64,000 nucleotides of DNA, taken from NCBI RefSeq assembly GCF_002591915.1, contig NZ_NIHB01000002.1, positions 628,133-692,132 on the forward strand, written 5' to 3'. The position numbers and the translations under genes are program-made. Below are positions 47,398-56,098 of this stretch, piece after piece. The first letter of the stretch is position 1, and every line of letters starts with the position of its first letter. Below the pieces are notes generated by a model. The model was not told where the DNA came from, did not search any database, and was given only the letters and a program-made list of their open reading frames with translations. Origin of the DNA: Marinicella litoralis (GTDB taxonomy: Bacteria > Pseudomonadota > Gammaproteobacteria > Xanthomonadales > Marinicellaceae).

Positions 47398-49332
47398 TTA
47401 TGATTCTGTGGCCTCTCCACCAATGACCGAATCTTTTTTGTCTTTAGATTTTTTCTTGGTGTCCGTTTTAGGCTTGTCATCGTCGCCATCTTCTTCCCAA
47501 TTCTCAGGAGGTGTGATTTCCTTGCCTTCCATGATTTCTGCCACTTGACTGGCATTGATGGTTTCATACTTCAACAAAGCTTCTGACATGATGTGTAACT
47601 TATCAATATTATCAGTCAAAATTTTACGGGCTTTTTCATAGTTGGTATCAATGATCTTTTTAATCGCATCATCAATCAATTTGGCAGTCGCATCTGACAC
47701 ATTTTTATGTTGAGTCACTTGCCTACCCAAAAACACTTCACCTTCGTCTTCAGAATAAAGCAATGGACCCAGGCCTTCGCCAAAGCCCCATTTTGTCACC
47801 ATGTTTCTGGCAATATTGGTGGCTTGTTGGATGTCACTAGAAGCGCCTGTTGAAATGGCGTCAGCGCCACCCAATAACTCTTCCGCAATTCGTCCACCAT
47901 AAGCCATCGCAATTTGTGATTCCAATTTACGTTTGCTGATCGATATTTCATCTTTGTCTGGCAATGAAATGGTGACGCCCAATGCCCGTCCTCTTGGGAT
48001 GATGGTTACTTTGTAAATCTGATTGTGTTCAGGTGATAAATAACCCACAATGGCATGACCAGATTCATGGTATGCCGTTACCTTTCTGTCTTCTTCATCC
48101 ATCACCATGGATTTTCTTTCAGCACCCATCCAAATCTTATCACGGGCTTTCTCAAAACATTCCATATTGACTTCTTTGGCATCTGTTCGAGCAGCAAACA
48201 ATGCCGCTTCATTGACCAAATTAGCCAAATCAGCACCTGAAAAACCTGGTGTGCCCCTGGCAATGTCTCTTGGCTTCACATCATCAGCAATGGGTACTTT
48301 TTTCATGTGAACTTTCAAAATGGCTTCACGACCTAAGATGTCGGGTAATGGCACCACCACCTGTCGATCAAATCGCCCTGGTCTTAATAAGGCAGAATCC
48401 AATACGTCAGGTCTGTTGGTTGCCGCGATGACAATAACCCCTTCATTACCATCAAATCCATCCATCTCAACCAACAACTGATTCAAGGTTTGTTCACGTT
48501 CATCGTGTCCACCACCCATTCCGGCACCACGTTGTCTACCGACAGCATCGATTTCATCAATAAAGATGATGCAAGGTGAATTCTTTTTCGCTTGTTCAAA
48601 CATGTCTCGCACACGAGAGGCACCCACACCGACAAACATTTCAACAAAATCAGAACCTGAAATGGTAAAGAAAGGCACTTTGGCCTCACCAGCAATGGCT
48701 CTGGCCAGTAAAGTTTTACCGGTACCCGGTGAACCCACCATTAAGATTCCTTTAGGAATGTGTCCACCTAGTTTTTGAAATTTGGTGGGGTCGCGTAAAA
48801 ACTCAACCACTTCAGCCACTTCTTCTTTGGCTTCCTCAGCACCAGCCATATCATCAAAGGTCACTTTGTTTTGATCTTCAGTCATCAATTTGGCTTTAGA
48901 ACGGCCAAAACTCATGGCCCCGCCCTTGCCACCGCCACCTTGCATTTGACGCATGATGAGGAACCACAAGCCGATGAACAATAAGATGGGGAATATGGTT
49001 TCAAAGATGCGCCAGCCCCAACCTTCTTCATGGGGTGCTTTGATGGCATATTTGACATTATTCAGCAGCAAGTCATCTTCTAAATGCGGATCGTTGCCCG
49101 CTTGTACCATCAATTTTTCACCACCTTTTGTGGTGGCAATAATTTTTCGATGCACTGAAGTTTCAGGGTCAATCTGAACCTCACTGATTTGGCCGCTTTG
49201 TACCATATTGATGAATTCAGAATAAACGATTTCACCACTTTTCTGTGGTTGTTGTACCATGCTGCCAAAGACACTCATGAGTACCATCAGTACCACCACC
49301 CATAATAAGATGTTTTTTGCTATGTTATTCAA
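47398..49332 (-). CDS. ftsH: ATP-dependent zinc metalloprotease FtsH
   Basis: Inner-membrane AAA+ protease, 644 residues. Two N-terminal helices (about 5-24 and 111-127) flank a periplasmic domain. Walker A is GSPGTGKT (200-207), Walker B IIFIDEID (about 255-262), second region of homology [19 protein letters not shown], and zinc site HESGH (422-426). The C-terminal tail is acidic then lysine-rich ([22 protein letters not shown]). Start follows rlmE by 14 bases, the usual order. Confidence 0.98.
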   Translation of the reverse strand: MNNIAKNILLWVVVLMVLMSVFGSMVQQPQKSGEIVYSEFINMVQSGQISEVQIDPETSVHRKIIATTKGGEKLMVQAGNDPHLEDDLLLNNVKYAIKAPHEEGWGWRIFETIFPILLFIGLWFLIMRQMQGGGGKGGAMSFGRSKAKLMTEDQNKVTFDDMAGAEEAKEEVAEVVEFLRDPTKFQKLGGHIPKGILMVGSPGTGKTLLARAIAGEAKVPFFTISGSDFVEMFVGVGASRVRDMFEQAKKNSPCIIFIDEIDAVGRQRGAGMGGGHDEREQTLNQLLVEMDGFDGNEGVIVIAATNRPDVLDSALLRPGRFDRQVVVPLPDILGREAILKVHMKKVPIADDVKPRDIARGTPGFSGADLANLVNEAALFAARTDAKEVNMECFEKARDKIWMGAERKSMVMDEEDRKVTAYHESGHAIVGYLSPEHNQIYKVTIIPRGRALGVTISLPDKDEISISKRKLESQIAMAYGGRIAEELLGGADAISTGASSDIQQATNIARNMVTKWGFGEGLGPLLYSEDEGEVFLGRQVTQHKNVSDATAKLIDDAIKKIIDTNYEKARKILTDNIDKLHIMSEALLKYETINASQVAEIMEGKEITPPENWEEDGDDDKPKTDTKKKSKDKKDSVIGGEATES

Positions 49333-49346
49333 TATCAGCCTCTGCT

Positions 49347-49964
49347 TTATTTGAAACCAGTGGCCACCGCAAATACTTCTCTCGATCGTGGGCGCGATGA
49401 CTTGGGTTTGTAGATAACTACTTTATTAAACAAATGGCGAATGTTTTGCATGTGTTGATCAAAACCTTCACCTTGAAATAATTTGACAACATGTGCACCA
49501 CCAGGTTGCAACGATTGTTGACAAAAATCCAATGCCATTTCAGCCAACAACATACATCGTGGCTGGTCCATGGCATTCATTCCACTTAAATTGGGGGCCA
49601 TATCCGATAAAACAAGGTCTATTTTTCGTTCCCCTAACAATTTGAGAAGCTGTTCATACACCTCATCCGATGTAAAATCCCCTTCTATAAAATGAACCCC
49701 TTCAATCGGTTCAATTGGTAACAAATCAAGACCAATGATAAAGTCGGTTTGCGGCGACTTGGCTTTAATGACCTGACACCAACCACCAGGGGCCGCACCC
49801 AAATCGACCACCGCCTTCAAACCCGATAATAAATTGAACTTTTCAGCAATTTCTTCCAATTTATAAGCAGATCGAGCACGGTAGCCAGCGCCTTGAGATT
49901 TTTTCACAAATTGATCATCAAAATGCTCCCTTAACCACTGGTTGGAGCTTTTACTTCTGGCCAT
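49347..49964 (-). CDS. rlmE: 23S rRNA 2'-O-methyltransferase RlmE (FtsJ)
   Basis: Methylates the 2'-OH of U2552 in 23S rRNA during late 50S assembly. 205 residues with the basic N-terminus ([34 protein letters not shown]), SAM motif [14 protein letters not shown] (about 53-66), [18 protein letters not shown], and the catalytic K-D-K-E set, including Asp in [12 protein letters not shown] and Lys in [13 protein letters not shown]. It begins the minus-strand housekeeping run and is divergent from yhbY, as in enterobacteria. Confidence 0.97.
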   Translation of the reverse strand: MARSKSSNQWLREHFDDQFVKKSQGAGYRARSAYKLEEIAEKFNLLSGLKAVVDLGAAPGGWCQVIKAKSPQTDFIIGLDLLPIEPIEGVHFIEGDFTSDEVYEQLLKLLGERKIDLVLSDMAPNLSGMNAMDQPRCMLLAEMALDFCQQSLQPGGAHVVKLFQGEGFDQHMQNIRHLFNKVVIYKPKSSRPRSREVFAVATGFK

Positions 49965-50038
49965 ACTTTCTCACGTTCTTATGTAATGCTTGTTGGTTAA
50001 TGATAAAATACCACTTTAAATTAAAAGTGTATCATTGA

Positions 50039-50365
50039 ATGTCAAACAAAGCTGTAAATAAATCAAGCAACAAACCTTTAAGCAAGAACGCTTTAAAGTT
50101 CCTGCGAGGCATTGCTCATGACACCAAACCAGTGGTGACCATTGCCGATAAAGGCATCACCGAAAACATCTTAATTGAGTTGGATATTTGTCTCAATCAA
50201 CATGAACTGGTCAAAATCAAAATCCGCGCTGACCGCGAAGCCAGAGAACAATTCACCTCACAGATTTTAAAAGAATCTGGTGCCCAAATGGTACAGTCGA
50301 TTGGACAAACTTTAACCATATATCGCGCCAATCCTAAAAAACCTGTTTTTGAACTGCCCAGATAA
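50039..50365 (+). CDS. yhbY: ribosome assembly RNA-binding protein YhbY
   Basis: CRM-domain protein of 108 residues associated with pre-50S particles. The core LSKNALKFLRGIAHDTKPVVTIADKGITENILIELDICLNQHELVKIKI (about 17-66) is the CRM fold with its GxxG-like DKGI loop. The C-terminus QSIGQTLTIYRANPKKP is typical. It lies divergent from rlmE, the conserved pairing. The 5' leader holds a near-palindromic CACTTTAAATTAAAAGTG (50012-50029). Confidence 0.95.
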   Translation: MSNKAVNKSSNKPLSKNALKFLRGIAHDTKPVVTIADKGITENILIELDICLNQHELVKIKIRADREAREQFTSQILKESGAQMVQSIGQTLTIYRANPKKPVFELPR

Positions 50366-50379
50366 CAACCTATTTGATT

Positions 50380-50766
50380 ATGGATTTATTAGAAAATCGC
50401 ACCAATCATCCCAACATCATAAAATCAGCAGCGGCCGATTCCTGTGTATTTGAAAGTCAAACCTACCACCATTCCATCATTATTCCATTCAATGGTGAGG
50501 TCATGGCTTGTGATTTAATATCGGTGGATGAGTTAAATCAGCAAATTGTGCAGCAATTATGTGATTATCATCCTGAAGTCATCATCCTGGCTACTGGCTC
50601 ATCAATCATATTTCCTACCACTGAATTACTTGACCCATTGGTTAAGTTAAACATTGGTTTAGAAGTGTTACATAACGAAGCGGCGGCCAGGACATTCAAC
50701 ATCTTATTGGCTGAAGACCGCAAAGTCGTTTGTTTGATGCTACTAGCTGATAACAACTGCGTTTAA
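50380..50766 (+). CDS. Mth938-like (DUF498/Xcc1710-type) protein
   Basis: A 128-residue protein of the Mth938-like domain family (related to human NDUFAF3). Recognisable pieces are the hydrophobic YHHSIIIPFNGEV strand pair, PEVIILATGSSIIFPTTELL (about 66-85), GLEVLHNEAAARTFNILLAEDRKVVCLMLL (about 93-122). Molecular function is unknown. An in-frame TTG at 50374 is possible, but ATG at 50380 is preferred. It follows yhbY by 14 bases and ends at an intrinsic terminator. Confidence 0.88.
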   Translation: MDLLENRTNHPNIIKSAAADSCVFESQTYHHSIIIPFNGEVMACDLISVDELNQQIVQQLCDYHPEVIILATGSSIIFPTTELLDPLVKLNIGLEVLHNEAAARTFNILLAEDRKVVCLMLLADNNCV

Positions 50767-50787
50767 CAACAAAATCATAGACAAAAA

Positions 50788-50812
50788 AATACCCTCATCC
50801 GAGGGTATTTTT
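50788..50812. terminator. bidirectional intrinsic terminator
   Basis: AATACCCTC (50788-50796), loop ATCC, GAGGGTATT (50801-50809), with a seven-A run before and TTT after. It separates the plus-strand yhbY run from the minus-strand L36 gene and can serve both. Confidence 0.9.
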
Positions 50813-50832
50813 GGTATTCAGTCTTAAGCGGT

Positions 50833-50958
50833 TTATCTTTGACGTGCTTTTAATTTAGGATTTGATTTACAAATCACAAATACTTTACCACGGCGGCGAA
50901 CCACTTTGCAGTCTCTAGAACGAGTCTTGGCTGATTTCAAAGATGATAAAACTTTCAT
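50833..50958 (-). CDS. rpmJ: 50S ribosomal protein L36, zinc-free (C-minus) type
   Basis: 41 residues read from the minus strand: [20 protein letters not shown], then [21 protein letters not shown] and TAA. The [24 protein letters not shown] core is unmistakable L36. The zinc ribbon CxxC...C...H of the canonical form is not present; only Cys17 and Cys30 remain. This matches the alternative paralogue (YkgO-like). It stands alone, not in the spc ribosomal operon. In bacteria with both forms the zinc-free copy is induced under zinc starvation by Zur; no clear Zur box is seen here, and whether a second L36 exists lies outside the window. Confidence 0.95.
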   Translation of the reverse strand: MKVLSSLKSAKTRSRDCKVVRRRGKVFVICKSNPKLKARQR

Positions 50959-51051
50959 AATTTACCGCTGGTTTAAAAAGATTGGAAATTATACCCATCT
51001 GGCATAAAACTGCAAACCATTTTTACTATTAATTCAGCTTTCGTTGAATGA

Positions 51052-51783
51052 TCATCCACTTGCACTGCCATACAACTGTTCTGACTTATTAAACAACAGC
51101 CATGAGGTAAATATGTATTTATCATCTGATATGGGCATATTACCCCTGTGCGTATGCGTAAACCCAGCTGGTGCAATCACCAAAGTACCTTGTTTCGGTT
51201 GCGTTTTGATGTTTTGGAAATAAAACTCAGTTTCACCACCTTCAGCGACATCATTCAAATAAAACATCCACAAAAGCGTTCGATGTAGTGCGTCATTGGC
51301 AGGATCTCGTGGATGTGGATACACTTCTGAATGGTAGTAAAAATAACCACCTTCATTTTGTTTGTATTTTTGGATATTTACTGAGCCCAAACGATATACC
51401 GCTTTGATCAATGCCACCAATGATTCATCACTTAATCCTGGGATATCCACGTACGAAATTTGTTCAACCCCATCCTCTGTTTGAACCTGTAGGGCCACGG
51501 CGCCAGCCAATAAAAAAGGGTATTTCCGCACATACGCCACCAAGCCACTTAATACAGCATTTTGAATAACGCCCATTTCTTCTGACCAATCCTGGTCAGA
51601 ACTGATGGTTATGTCCGTGCTGTTTTTTTTAATCACATCAACGCCTTGACCCGTCACACCAGGACGCTGATGGTCGCTGTGATTAAACTTTTGAATACAA
51701 TGTTGGCAAAATTCAGGAGACAATACCCCCTCTGCTACTTCGATAAAATGAGTCAAGTTAATCAAGCCTAAAATGAAAGGCAA
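51052..51783 (-). CDS. 2-oxoglutarate/Fe(II) oxygenase, prolyl-hydroxylase-like
   Basis: A 243-residue P4H-type dioxygenase. The jelly-roll landmarks are in order: NIQKYKQNEGGYFYYHSEVYP, HRTLLWMFYLNDVAEGGETEFYFQN, QPKQGTLVIAPAGFTHTHRG, and DDKYIFTSWLLF, where Lys is the expected 2-oxoglutarate-binding residue. The first iron motif reads H-S-E rather than the usual H-x-D; HxE is also seen in some amino-acid hydroxylases. Substrate unknown: protein, amino acid or small molecule. Downstream gene is rpmJ. Confidence 0.87.
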   Translation of the reverse strand: MPFILGLINLTHFIEVAEGVLSPEFCQHCIQKFNHSDHQRPGVTGQGVDVIKKNSTDITISSDQDWSEEMGVIQNAVLSGLVAYVRKYPFLLAGAVALQVQTEDGVEQISYVDIPGLSDESLVALIKAVYRLGSVNIQKYKQNEGGYFYYHSEVYPHPRDPANDALHRTLLWMFYLNDVAEGGETEFYFQNIKTQPKQGTLVIAPAGFTHTHRGNMPISDDKYIFTSWLLFNKSEQLYGSASG

Positions 51784-51853
51784 TTATTCTAGCTTGTTGT
51801 GGACAGAAGTTAAACCATCGATTGTGGTGATCTGGTCATATTCTATCTATCAC

Positions 51854-52732
51854 TCACTTTCTGATAGCCACCACTTGATTTTTTCCATTGCTTTTAGCAA
51901 GGTACAATGAATTGTCAGCACGTTTGATGGTATCCATCACCGACTCATTATTTTTCAACTCCGCAACTCCCAAGCTGACTGATATTTTCTCATTACCCAT
52001 TTTAGGCGGCATTGTTATTCCAAGCACCCTTAATCTGATTTTTTCGGCAAACTCACACGCTTTATTGACATCGCTGCCCAGCAAGCAAATGGCAAATTCT
52101 TCACCACCCCAGCGACCAATGACTTGGTTTTTACTCATTAATTCAAGCAGAGACTTACCAAGATCACTGAGGAAGCTGTCACCTGCCAGGTGTCCCATGG
52201 TGTCATTGTATTTTTTAAAATCATCTAAATCAGCAATAACAAACGACAAGCTCAAGCTGTTTTTTTGTGCCACTGCCTCAAAGGCTTTAAACTGTTGCAA
52301 CATCCCTCGTCTGTTATACAGTCCTGTCAGCTCATCGGTAATGACTTGACGTTCCAGGATTTTGTTTAAATTGACAAAATCAGAAATCCAGTCTTTGACA
52401 CCAAAAATAATGAGGGTAAATGCAATCACCAAGGTAAGCTTTTCTCCGATGGCGGTATAAAGTTCACCATGAAAATGCAACTGGTCTAATGCATCTATAT
52501 ACATAGAAATAAATGCCAGAACAAAACCCACATTTAAATAAGAATAATATTTTTTTCCTTTCAATTGATCAATGGTAAAAAATAAAATGGCTGCCATAGT
52601 GGCAAACACAAATTCTGCCATTAAATTAAATACGCGTACGTCTTCAAATCGCTCCAACCAAAAAAAGTCATACCCAGCAAATACAACAACAATGATCAAT
52701 AAAACGATCGTTTTTTTATAATTAGGCCACAT
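51854..52732 (-). CDS. membrane diguanylate cyclase (GGDEF), six-helix
   Basis: 292 residues with five to six N-terminal hydrophobic helices (about 8-118) and a C-terminal GGDEF domain that begins ITDELTGLYNRRGML and has RWGGEEFAICLLG. The residues before GGEEF are SKNQ, so there is no I-site. The long gap upstream holds a candidate small RNA with its own terminator, so this gene probably has a separate promoter in 52733-52913, or is controlled by read-through past that terminator. Confidence 0.9.
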   Translation of the reverse strand: MWPNYKKTIVLLIIVVVFAGYDFFWLERFEDVRVFNLMAEFVFATMAAILFFTIDQLKGKKYYSYLNVGFVLAFISMYIDALDQLHFHGELYTAIGEKLTLVIAFTLIIFGVKDWISDFVNLNKILERQVITDELTGLYNRRGMLQQFKAFEAVAQKNSLSLSFVIADLDDFKKYNDTMGHLAGDSFLSDLGKSLLELMSKNQVIGRWGGEEFAICLLGSDVNKACEFAEKIRLRVLGITMPPKMGNEKISVSLGVAELKNNESVMDTIKRADNSLYLAKSNGKNQVVAIRK

Positions 52733-52913
52733 GAATTGATTTTTACTCCAATCAAGCTCAATTAATTAACTGTTCGAATAACACGAACCCTGGGGTTATC
52801 ATAAACTTCATTCAATAAGAAAGCTTTATTGAAAACATTCATTAAACGCTGATATAACTATACCACAACGCTTAAATGGCAAACCACAGTTTAAAGTGGA
52901 AAAGTATTCGCGC

Positions 52914-52943
52914 AAAAAAAAAGGCGCCATAAAATGACGCCTT
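52914..52943 (-). terminator. intrinsic terminator of the candidate small RNA
   Basis: Minus-strand RNA: AAGGCG-U-CAU, loop UUU, AUG-G-CGCCUU, then nine U. The lone C-A mismatch on the plus strand is a U-G wobble on the minus strand, and the T-run is only on the minus side, so orientation is clear. No gene reads into it from the right, which implies an unannotated minus-strand transcript. Confidence 0.8.
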
Positions 52944-53040
52944 AAGTATAACGCTGAGGAAGAGGGAGGAAAACCTCAGCTGTTTTTGCATGTGACAAAC
53001 ATGAAGTCTGGCACATACATGAAATCTTGCGATTTCAAAT
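52914..53040 (-). ncRNA. candidate structured small RNA with C/U-rich loop
   Basis: On the minus strand three hairpins follow one another. The first is GAAATC-GCAA-GATTTC (53036 down to 53021), a 6-bp stem capped by a GNRA tetraloop. The second is GCTGAGG ... CCTCAGC (52980 to 52953) around a 14-base pyrimidine loop, UUUUCCUCCCUCUU, that is complementary to Shine-Dalgarno sequences. The third is a terminator at 52914-52943. Between the first two are two imperfect 18-base direct repeats (AGATTTCATGTATGTGCC / AGACTTCATGTTTGTCAC). The 5' end is uncertain (about 53040-53080); TAGAAT hexamers lie at 53061-53072 but no good -35. An attenuating leader of the downstream cyclase gene is the alternative. 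Confidence 0.5.
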
Positions 53041-53317
53041 GGGAACAATGAAAATTCCTAATTCTAATTCTACGCATCTAAGATGAATAGAACGTGAAGA
53101 TAAATAAAATAATTAAACTTCAAACAATATATTTTATTGTTATTGCCTTTGATGCATTGTTGAATCAAAAGTTCAAATTATTATGATTAATTCATTGCGG
53201 TTTCAAACAACCGTTTGATTCAATCTATGAGGGGCATTTTAACTACATATTGAAAAGAAACAAGCTAATTGTTTTTGTGTTTCGGATAAATTATACTTAT
53301 GCGAAAAAATCATATAT

Positions 53318-54262
53318 ATGTCTAATAAATACAAAAACATCCCTCCATTGAGAGCCATCAAAGCTTTTGAGGCTTCTGCTCGGCTGCTTAGCTTCACCCA
53401 AGCCGCCCAAGAGTTACACGTTACCCAAGCTGCCATCAGCCATCAAATAAAAAATCTTGAAGTATTAACTGGCGTACAACTGTTTCAGCGGTTCAATCGA
53501 TCGCTTAAATTGACATTTGAAGGACGGCTTTATTTAATTTCAGTCAGAAATGCTTTAGAAAGCATTGAAAAAGCCACACGTCAACTTAAAAACAAAGACG
53601 CCTCAGGAACACTTAATATATCAGTACTGCCCTCTTTCGCCACCAAATGGCTGTCTAAACGCATTTGGCGCTTTCAACAACAACACAAGGAATTGGATGT
53701 CAGGATATCGGCATTCGAATGGTTGACTGACTTTAAAAAAGACGATTGTGACATCGCCATACGTTATACCGCAGACCCCAATTATCCAGGATTAAAAAGT
53801 GAACTGTTACTTGAAGAAGAGGTGTTTCCCGTCTGTTCTAAACAAGTCTACGAATCATACCAAGGAAAATTAACACCTAAATCATTACTGAATGCCAACT
53901 TGTGCCATGAAGACTTCACCACTGAAGATTGGCATGATTGGTTTGATGCGGTTCAAATTCAGGCAAAACCCAAATTAAGAGGCACACGGTTCAGTCACAT
54001 GGTAACCATGCTGGAAGCGGTTGAGAATCATCAGGGCTTTGCCTTGGGCCGAACCCCATTGGTTCAGGATGACATCAACCGAGGCTTATTGGTAGAGCCA
54101 TTTAAGCAAAGAATCAAAGGCGAAATGTCATATTATTTGGTCTACCCGAGATCAACCGAGAGTGATCAAAAGTTACAAATTATCAGGCAATGGTTATTCG
54201 CGGAAGCTGAACAATTCAAAAACAGCCATCAAAGCCAATCATCTTCTTCAGCAAACAAATAA
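53318..54262 (+). CDS. LysR family regulator, GcvA-like
   Basis: 314 residues. The N-terminal wHTH has PPLRAIKAFEASARLLSFTQAAQELHVTQAAISHQIKNLE (about 9-48), the GcvA/AmpR-subgroup form. The effector-binding domain starts near residue 92 (GTLNISVLPSFATKWLSKRI) and includes CDIAIRYT. GcvA-like proteins regulate amino-acid or beta-lactam related genes, but the target here is unknown since the nearest gene upstream is a cyclase on the other strand. The 3' end overlaps that of obgE by 34 bases on the opposite strand. Confidence 0.92.
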   Translation: MSNKYKNIPPLRAIKAFEASARLLSFTQAAQELHVTQAAISHQIKNLEVLTGVQLFQRFNRSLKLTFEGRLYLISVRNALESIEKATRQLKNKDASGTLNISVLPSFATKWLSKRIWRFQQQHKELDVRISAFEWLTDFKKDDCDIAIRYTADPNYPGLKSELLLEEEVFPVCSKQVYESYQGKLTPKSLLNANLCHEDFTTEDWHDWFDAVQIQAKPKLRGTRFSHMVTMLEAVENHQGFALGRTPLVQDDINRGLLVEPFKQRIKGEMSYYLVYPRSTESDQKLQIIRQWLFAEAEQFKNSHQSQSSSSANK

Positions 54263-55254
54263 GCAGCGATGTCTTTGATCAACTCATCCAAACCATATTT
54301 ATTGATTGAAGAAATTAAATAATATTTATCGGTCCAACCCATTTGCTGGGCATAATTGGCTGCCAATTCCTTGGCCTCTGCTTCAGTGGTGACATCGGCC
54401 TTAGTAAAAACCAACCACCGTTTCTTTTCTTTTAACTGTTCAGAGAATTTAACCAATTCTTGTTTAAGTTGATGGTACTGCTCTATGGGGTCTGACATCC
54501 CTTCATATGCGGGCAATTCAATCATGTGTAACAACAGACCCGTCCTTTGTAAGTGCTTCAAAAACTGAATACCTAGACCCGCGCCTTCTGCCGCACCTTC
54601 AATGATACCTGGAATGTCTGCCACCACAAAACTGGTGTCGGTGTCTATTGGCACCACACCCAATGCAGGGTATAAGGTTGTAAAAGGATAGTCAGCAATT
54701 TTAGGTTTGGCTTTTGAGATGGCGTTAACAAATGTAGATTTTCCAGCATTGGGGAATCCGAGTAAGCCAACATCTGCCAAAACTTTCAATTCGAGTTTAA
54801 TTTCTCTCAGCTGTCCTTGCTCTCCGGAGGTGAATTGTTTGGGCGCCCTGTTAACAGAACTTTTAAAGTGCATGTTACCCAATCCACCTTTACCACCATT
54901 GGCGATAATAAGTTGTTGATTGTGTTCGGTAATGTCACCTAGTTTTTGATCAGTTTCCAGGTCATACACTTCCGTACCAGTGGGCACTTTAATGATCAGA
55001 TCATCACCACCCTTACCATACATTTGCCGTCCTTTCCCAGAAGTACCATTGAGGGCGTCAAACCTTCTTTTGTGTCTAAAATCCACCAGGGTATTCAGTC
55101 CCTGGTCGCCTTGAAGAATGATATGACCACCATGCCCACCATCTCCACCATCAGGCCCGCCAAATGCAATAAATTTTTCACGACGAAAACTGGCGGATCC
55201 ACTTCCTCCATTCCCTGCTTTTACAGTGATTCTGACTTCATCTACAAATTTCAT
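54229..55254 (-). CDS. obgE: GTPase ObgE/CgtA
   Basis: Essential ribosome-associated GTPase in 50S assembly and stringent-response signalling. 341 residues: Gly-rich Obg domain (MKFVDEVRITVKAGNGGSGSASFRREKFIAFGGPDGGDGG, about 1-40), then the G domain with G1 GFPNAGKST (about 165-173), switch I/G2 DYPFTTLYPALGV, G3 DIPGIIEGA and G4 FTKAD. The acidic C-terminus (AEEDDWL) is short. It follows rplU-rpmA but a terminator separates them. Its stop lies inside the convergent LysR gene. Confidence 0.97.
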   Translation of the reverse strand: MKFVDEVRITVKAGNGGSGSASFRREKFIAFGGPDGGDGGHGGHIILQGDQGLNTLVDFRHKRRFDALNGTSGKGRQMYGKGGDDLIIKVPTGTEVYDLETDQKLGDITEHNQQLIIANGGKGGLGNMHFKSSVNRAPKQFTSGEQGQLREIKLELKVLADVGLLGFPNAGKSTFVNAISKAKPKIADYPFTTLYPALGVVPIDTDTSFVVADIPGIIEGAAEGAGLGIQFLKHLQRTGLLLHMIELPAYEGMSDPIEQYHQLKQELVKFSEQLKEKKRWLVFTKADVTTEAEAKELAANYAQQMGWTDKYYLISSINKYGLDELIKDIAAYLFAEEDDWL

Positions 55255-55283
55255 GATTTTGACTATAATTGATGTGTATAAAA

Positions 55284-55307
55284 AAAGCCCACTTAAAAGT
55301 GAGCTTT
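55284..55307 (-). terminator. terminator/attenuator between rpmA and obgE
   Basis: AAAGC-C-CACTT, loop AA, AAGTG-A-GCTTT (55284-55307), with an A-run at 55281-55286 giving U on the minus strand. The mismatch is a G-U wobble only in minus-strand RNA. It lies 24 bases beyond rpmA and about 30 before obgE, so it would cut obgE expression relative to the ribosomal genes. Confidence 0.85.
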
Positions 55308-55330
55308 CTCATTCAAAACAGGGCTTATTA

Positions 55331-55591
55331 TTAGTTTTGTGCTTCGACTGTTACGTATTGACGGTAATTTTTGCCTTTCTTGACAAATTTAACAACACCA
55401 TCTTTAAGTGCAAACAATGTGTGGTCTTTACCCATGCCAACATTATCACCAGCATGAAATTTTGTACCGCGTTGACGGACTAAAATGTTACCAGCGATGG
55501 CTGCTTGGCCACCGTACATTTTGACCCCAAGGTACTTAGGATTTGAATCGCGACCGTTATTAGTACTACCTGCTGCTTTCTTATGAGCCAT
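55331..55591 (-). CDS. rpmA: 50S ribosomal protein L27
   Basis: 86 residues, typical length. [28 protein letters not shown] at the N-terminus reaches the peptidyl-transferase centre in ribosomes, and the [27 protein letters not shown] core is fully conserved. There is no N-terminal extension needing cleavage. It lies 13 bases after rplU, under one promoter. Confidence 0.98.
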   Translation of the reverse strand: MAHKKAAGSTNNGRDSNPKYLGVKMYGGQAAIAGNILVRQRGTKFHAGDNVGMGKDHTLFALKDGVVKFVKKGKNYRQYVTVEAQN

Positions 55592-55604
55592 GACGTTTTA
55601 CCTC

Positions 55605-55913
55605 TTATCCTATTTTAGTGATTTTCAACTCAGTGAAATTCTGACGATGACCCATTTGTTTCATGTGGTGCTTACGTCTCTTGAATTTAATGATTCTTAC
55701 TTTCTTATGGCGACCATTAGACAATACTTCTGCTGATACTGTTTTACCATCTAGCAATGGCATGCCAATTTCAATGTTTTCACCATCGGAAACCATTAAT
55801 ACTTGGTCTAACTCAATTTTATCACCAGCTTCAACTTTTAACGACTCAACTTTAATGATATCGCCTTCTTTGATTCTGTATTGCTTGCCACCTGTAGCTA
55901 CAACTGCGTGCAT
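55605..55913 (-). CDS. rplU: 50S ribosomal protein L21
   Basis: 102 residues. Conserved N-terminus [22 protein letters not shown] and the basic loop [28 protein letters not shown] that binds 23S rRNA. GGAG 7 bases upstream of the ATG sets the start, and a strong promoter with GC-rich discriminator lies upstream. First gene of rplU-rpmA. Confidence 0.98.
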   Translation of the reverse strand: MHAVVATGGKQYRIKEGDIIKVESLKVEAGDKIELDQVLMVSDGENIEIGMPLLDGKTVSAEVLSNGRHKKVRIIKFKRRKHHMKQMGHRQNFTELKITKIG

Positions 55914-55952
55914 GAAACTACTCCAATTCGGTTGTTCTTAAAAAGAGCGGGG

Positions 55953-55981
55953 ATTTTACTTAAATTAAATATAACGGTCAA
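55953..55981 (-). promoter_or_regulatory. sigma-70 promoter of rplU-rpmA
   Basis: Read on the minus strand: TTGACC (55981-55976), 17-base spacer, TAAAAT (55958-55953), followed by CCCCGC. The GC-rich discriminator is the kind that makes ribosomal promoters sensitive to ppGpp. The inferred transcript starts about 30-35 bases before the rplU ATG. Confidence 0.8.
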
Positions 55982-56098
55982 CCTATATTTAAAGAGAATT
56001 TAATCGGCAGCCTTTATTGACTCAGCACATGCCTGATTTAAGGTACATACAAAATGACGATTGAACCACAACCGATATAGTTTATCATTAATGAGCCA

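Larger units (their letters stand above)
52733..53317. other. 585-bp intergenic region without protein gene
   Basis: Between the third diguanylate cyclase (minus) and the LysR regulator (plus). No coding frame is convincing. The left third (52733-52913) presumably carries the cyclase promoter. The middle (52914-53040) is unusually structured and holds the ncRNA candidate. The right third is very AT-rich and must contain the promoter of the LysR gene. Confidence 0.6.

Noticed and set aside
52921-52980. Plus-strand reading of the hairpin as a CsrB-like RNA with GGA motifs
   Set aside because: Only one hairpin shows GGA repeats, no terminator follows on the plus strand, and the GNRA loop, U-G wobble and U-run all favour the minus strand.
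52733-53100. c-di-GMP-I (GEMM) riboswitch before a diguanylate cyclase
   Set aside because: The conserved GCAAA/tetraloop-receptor pattern of GEMM is not present.
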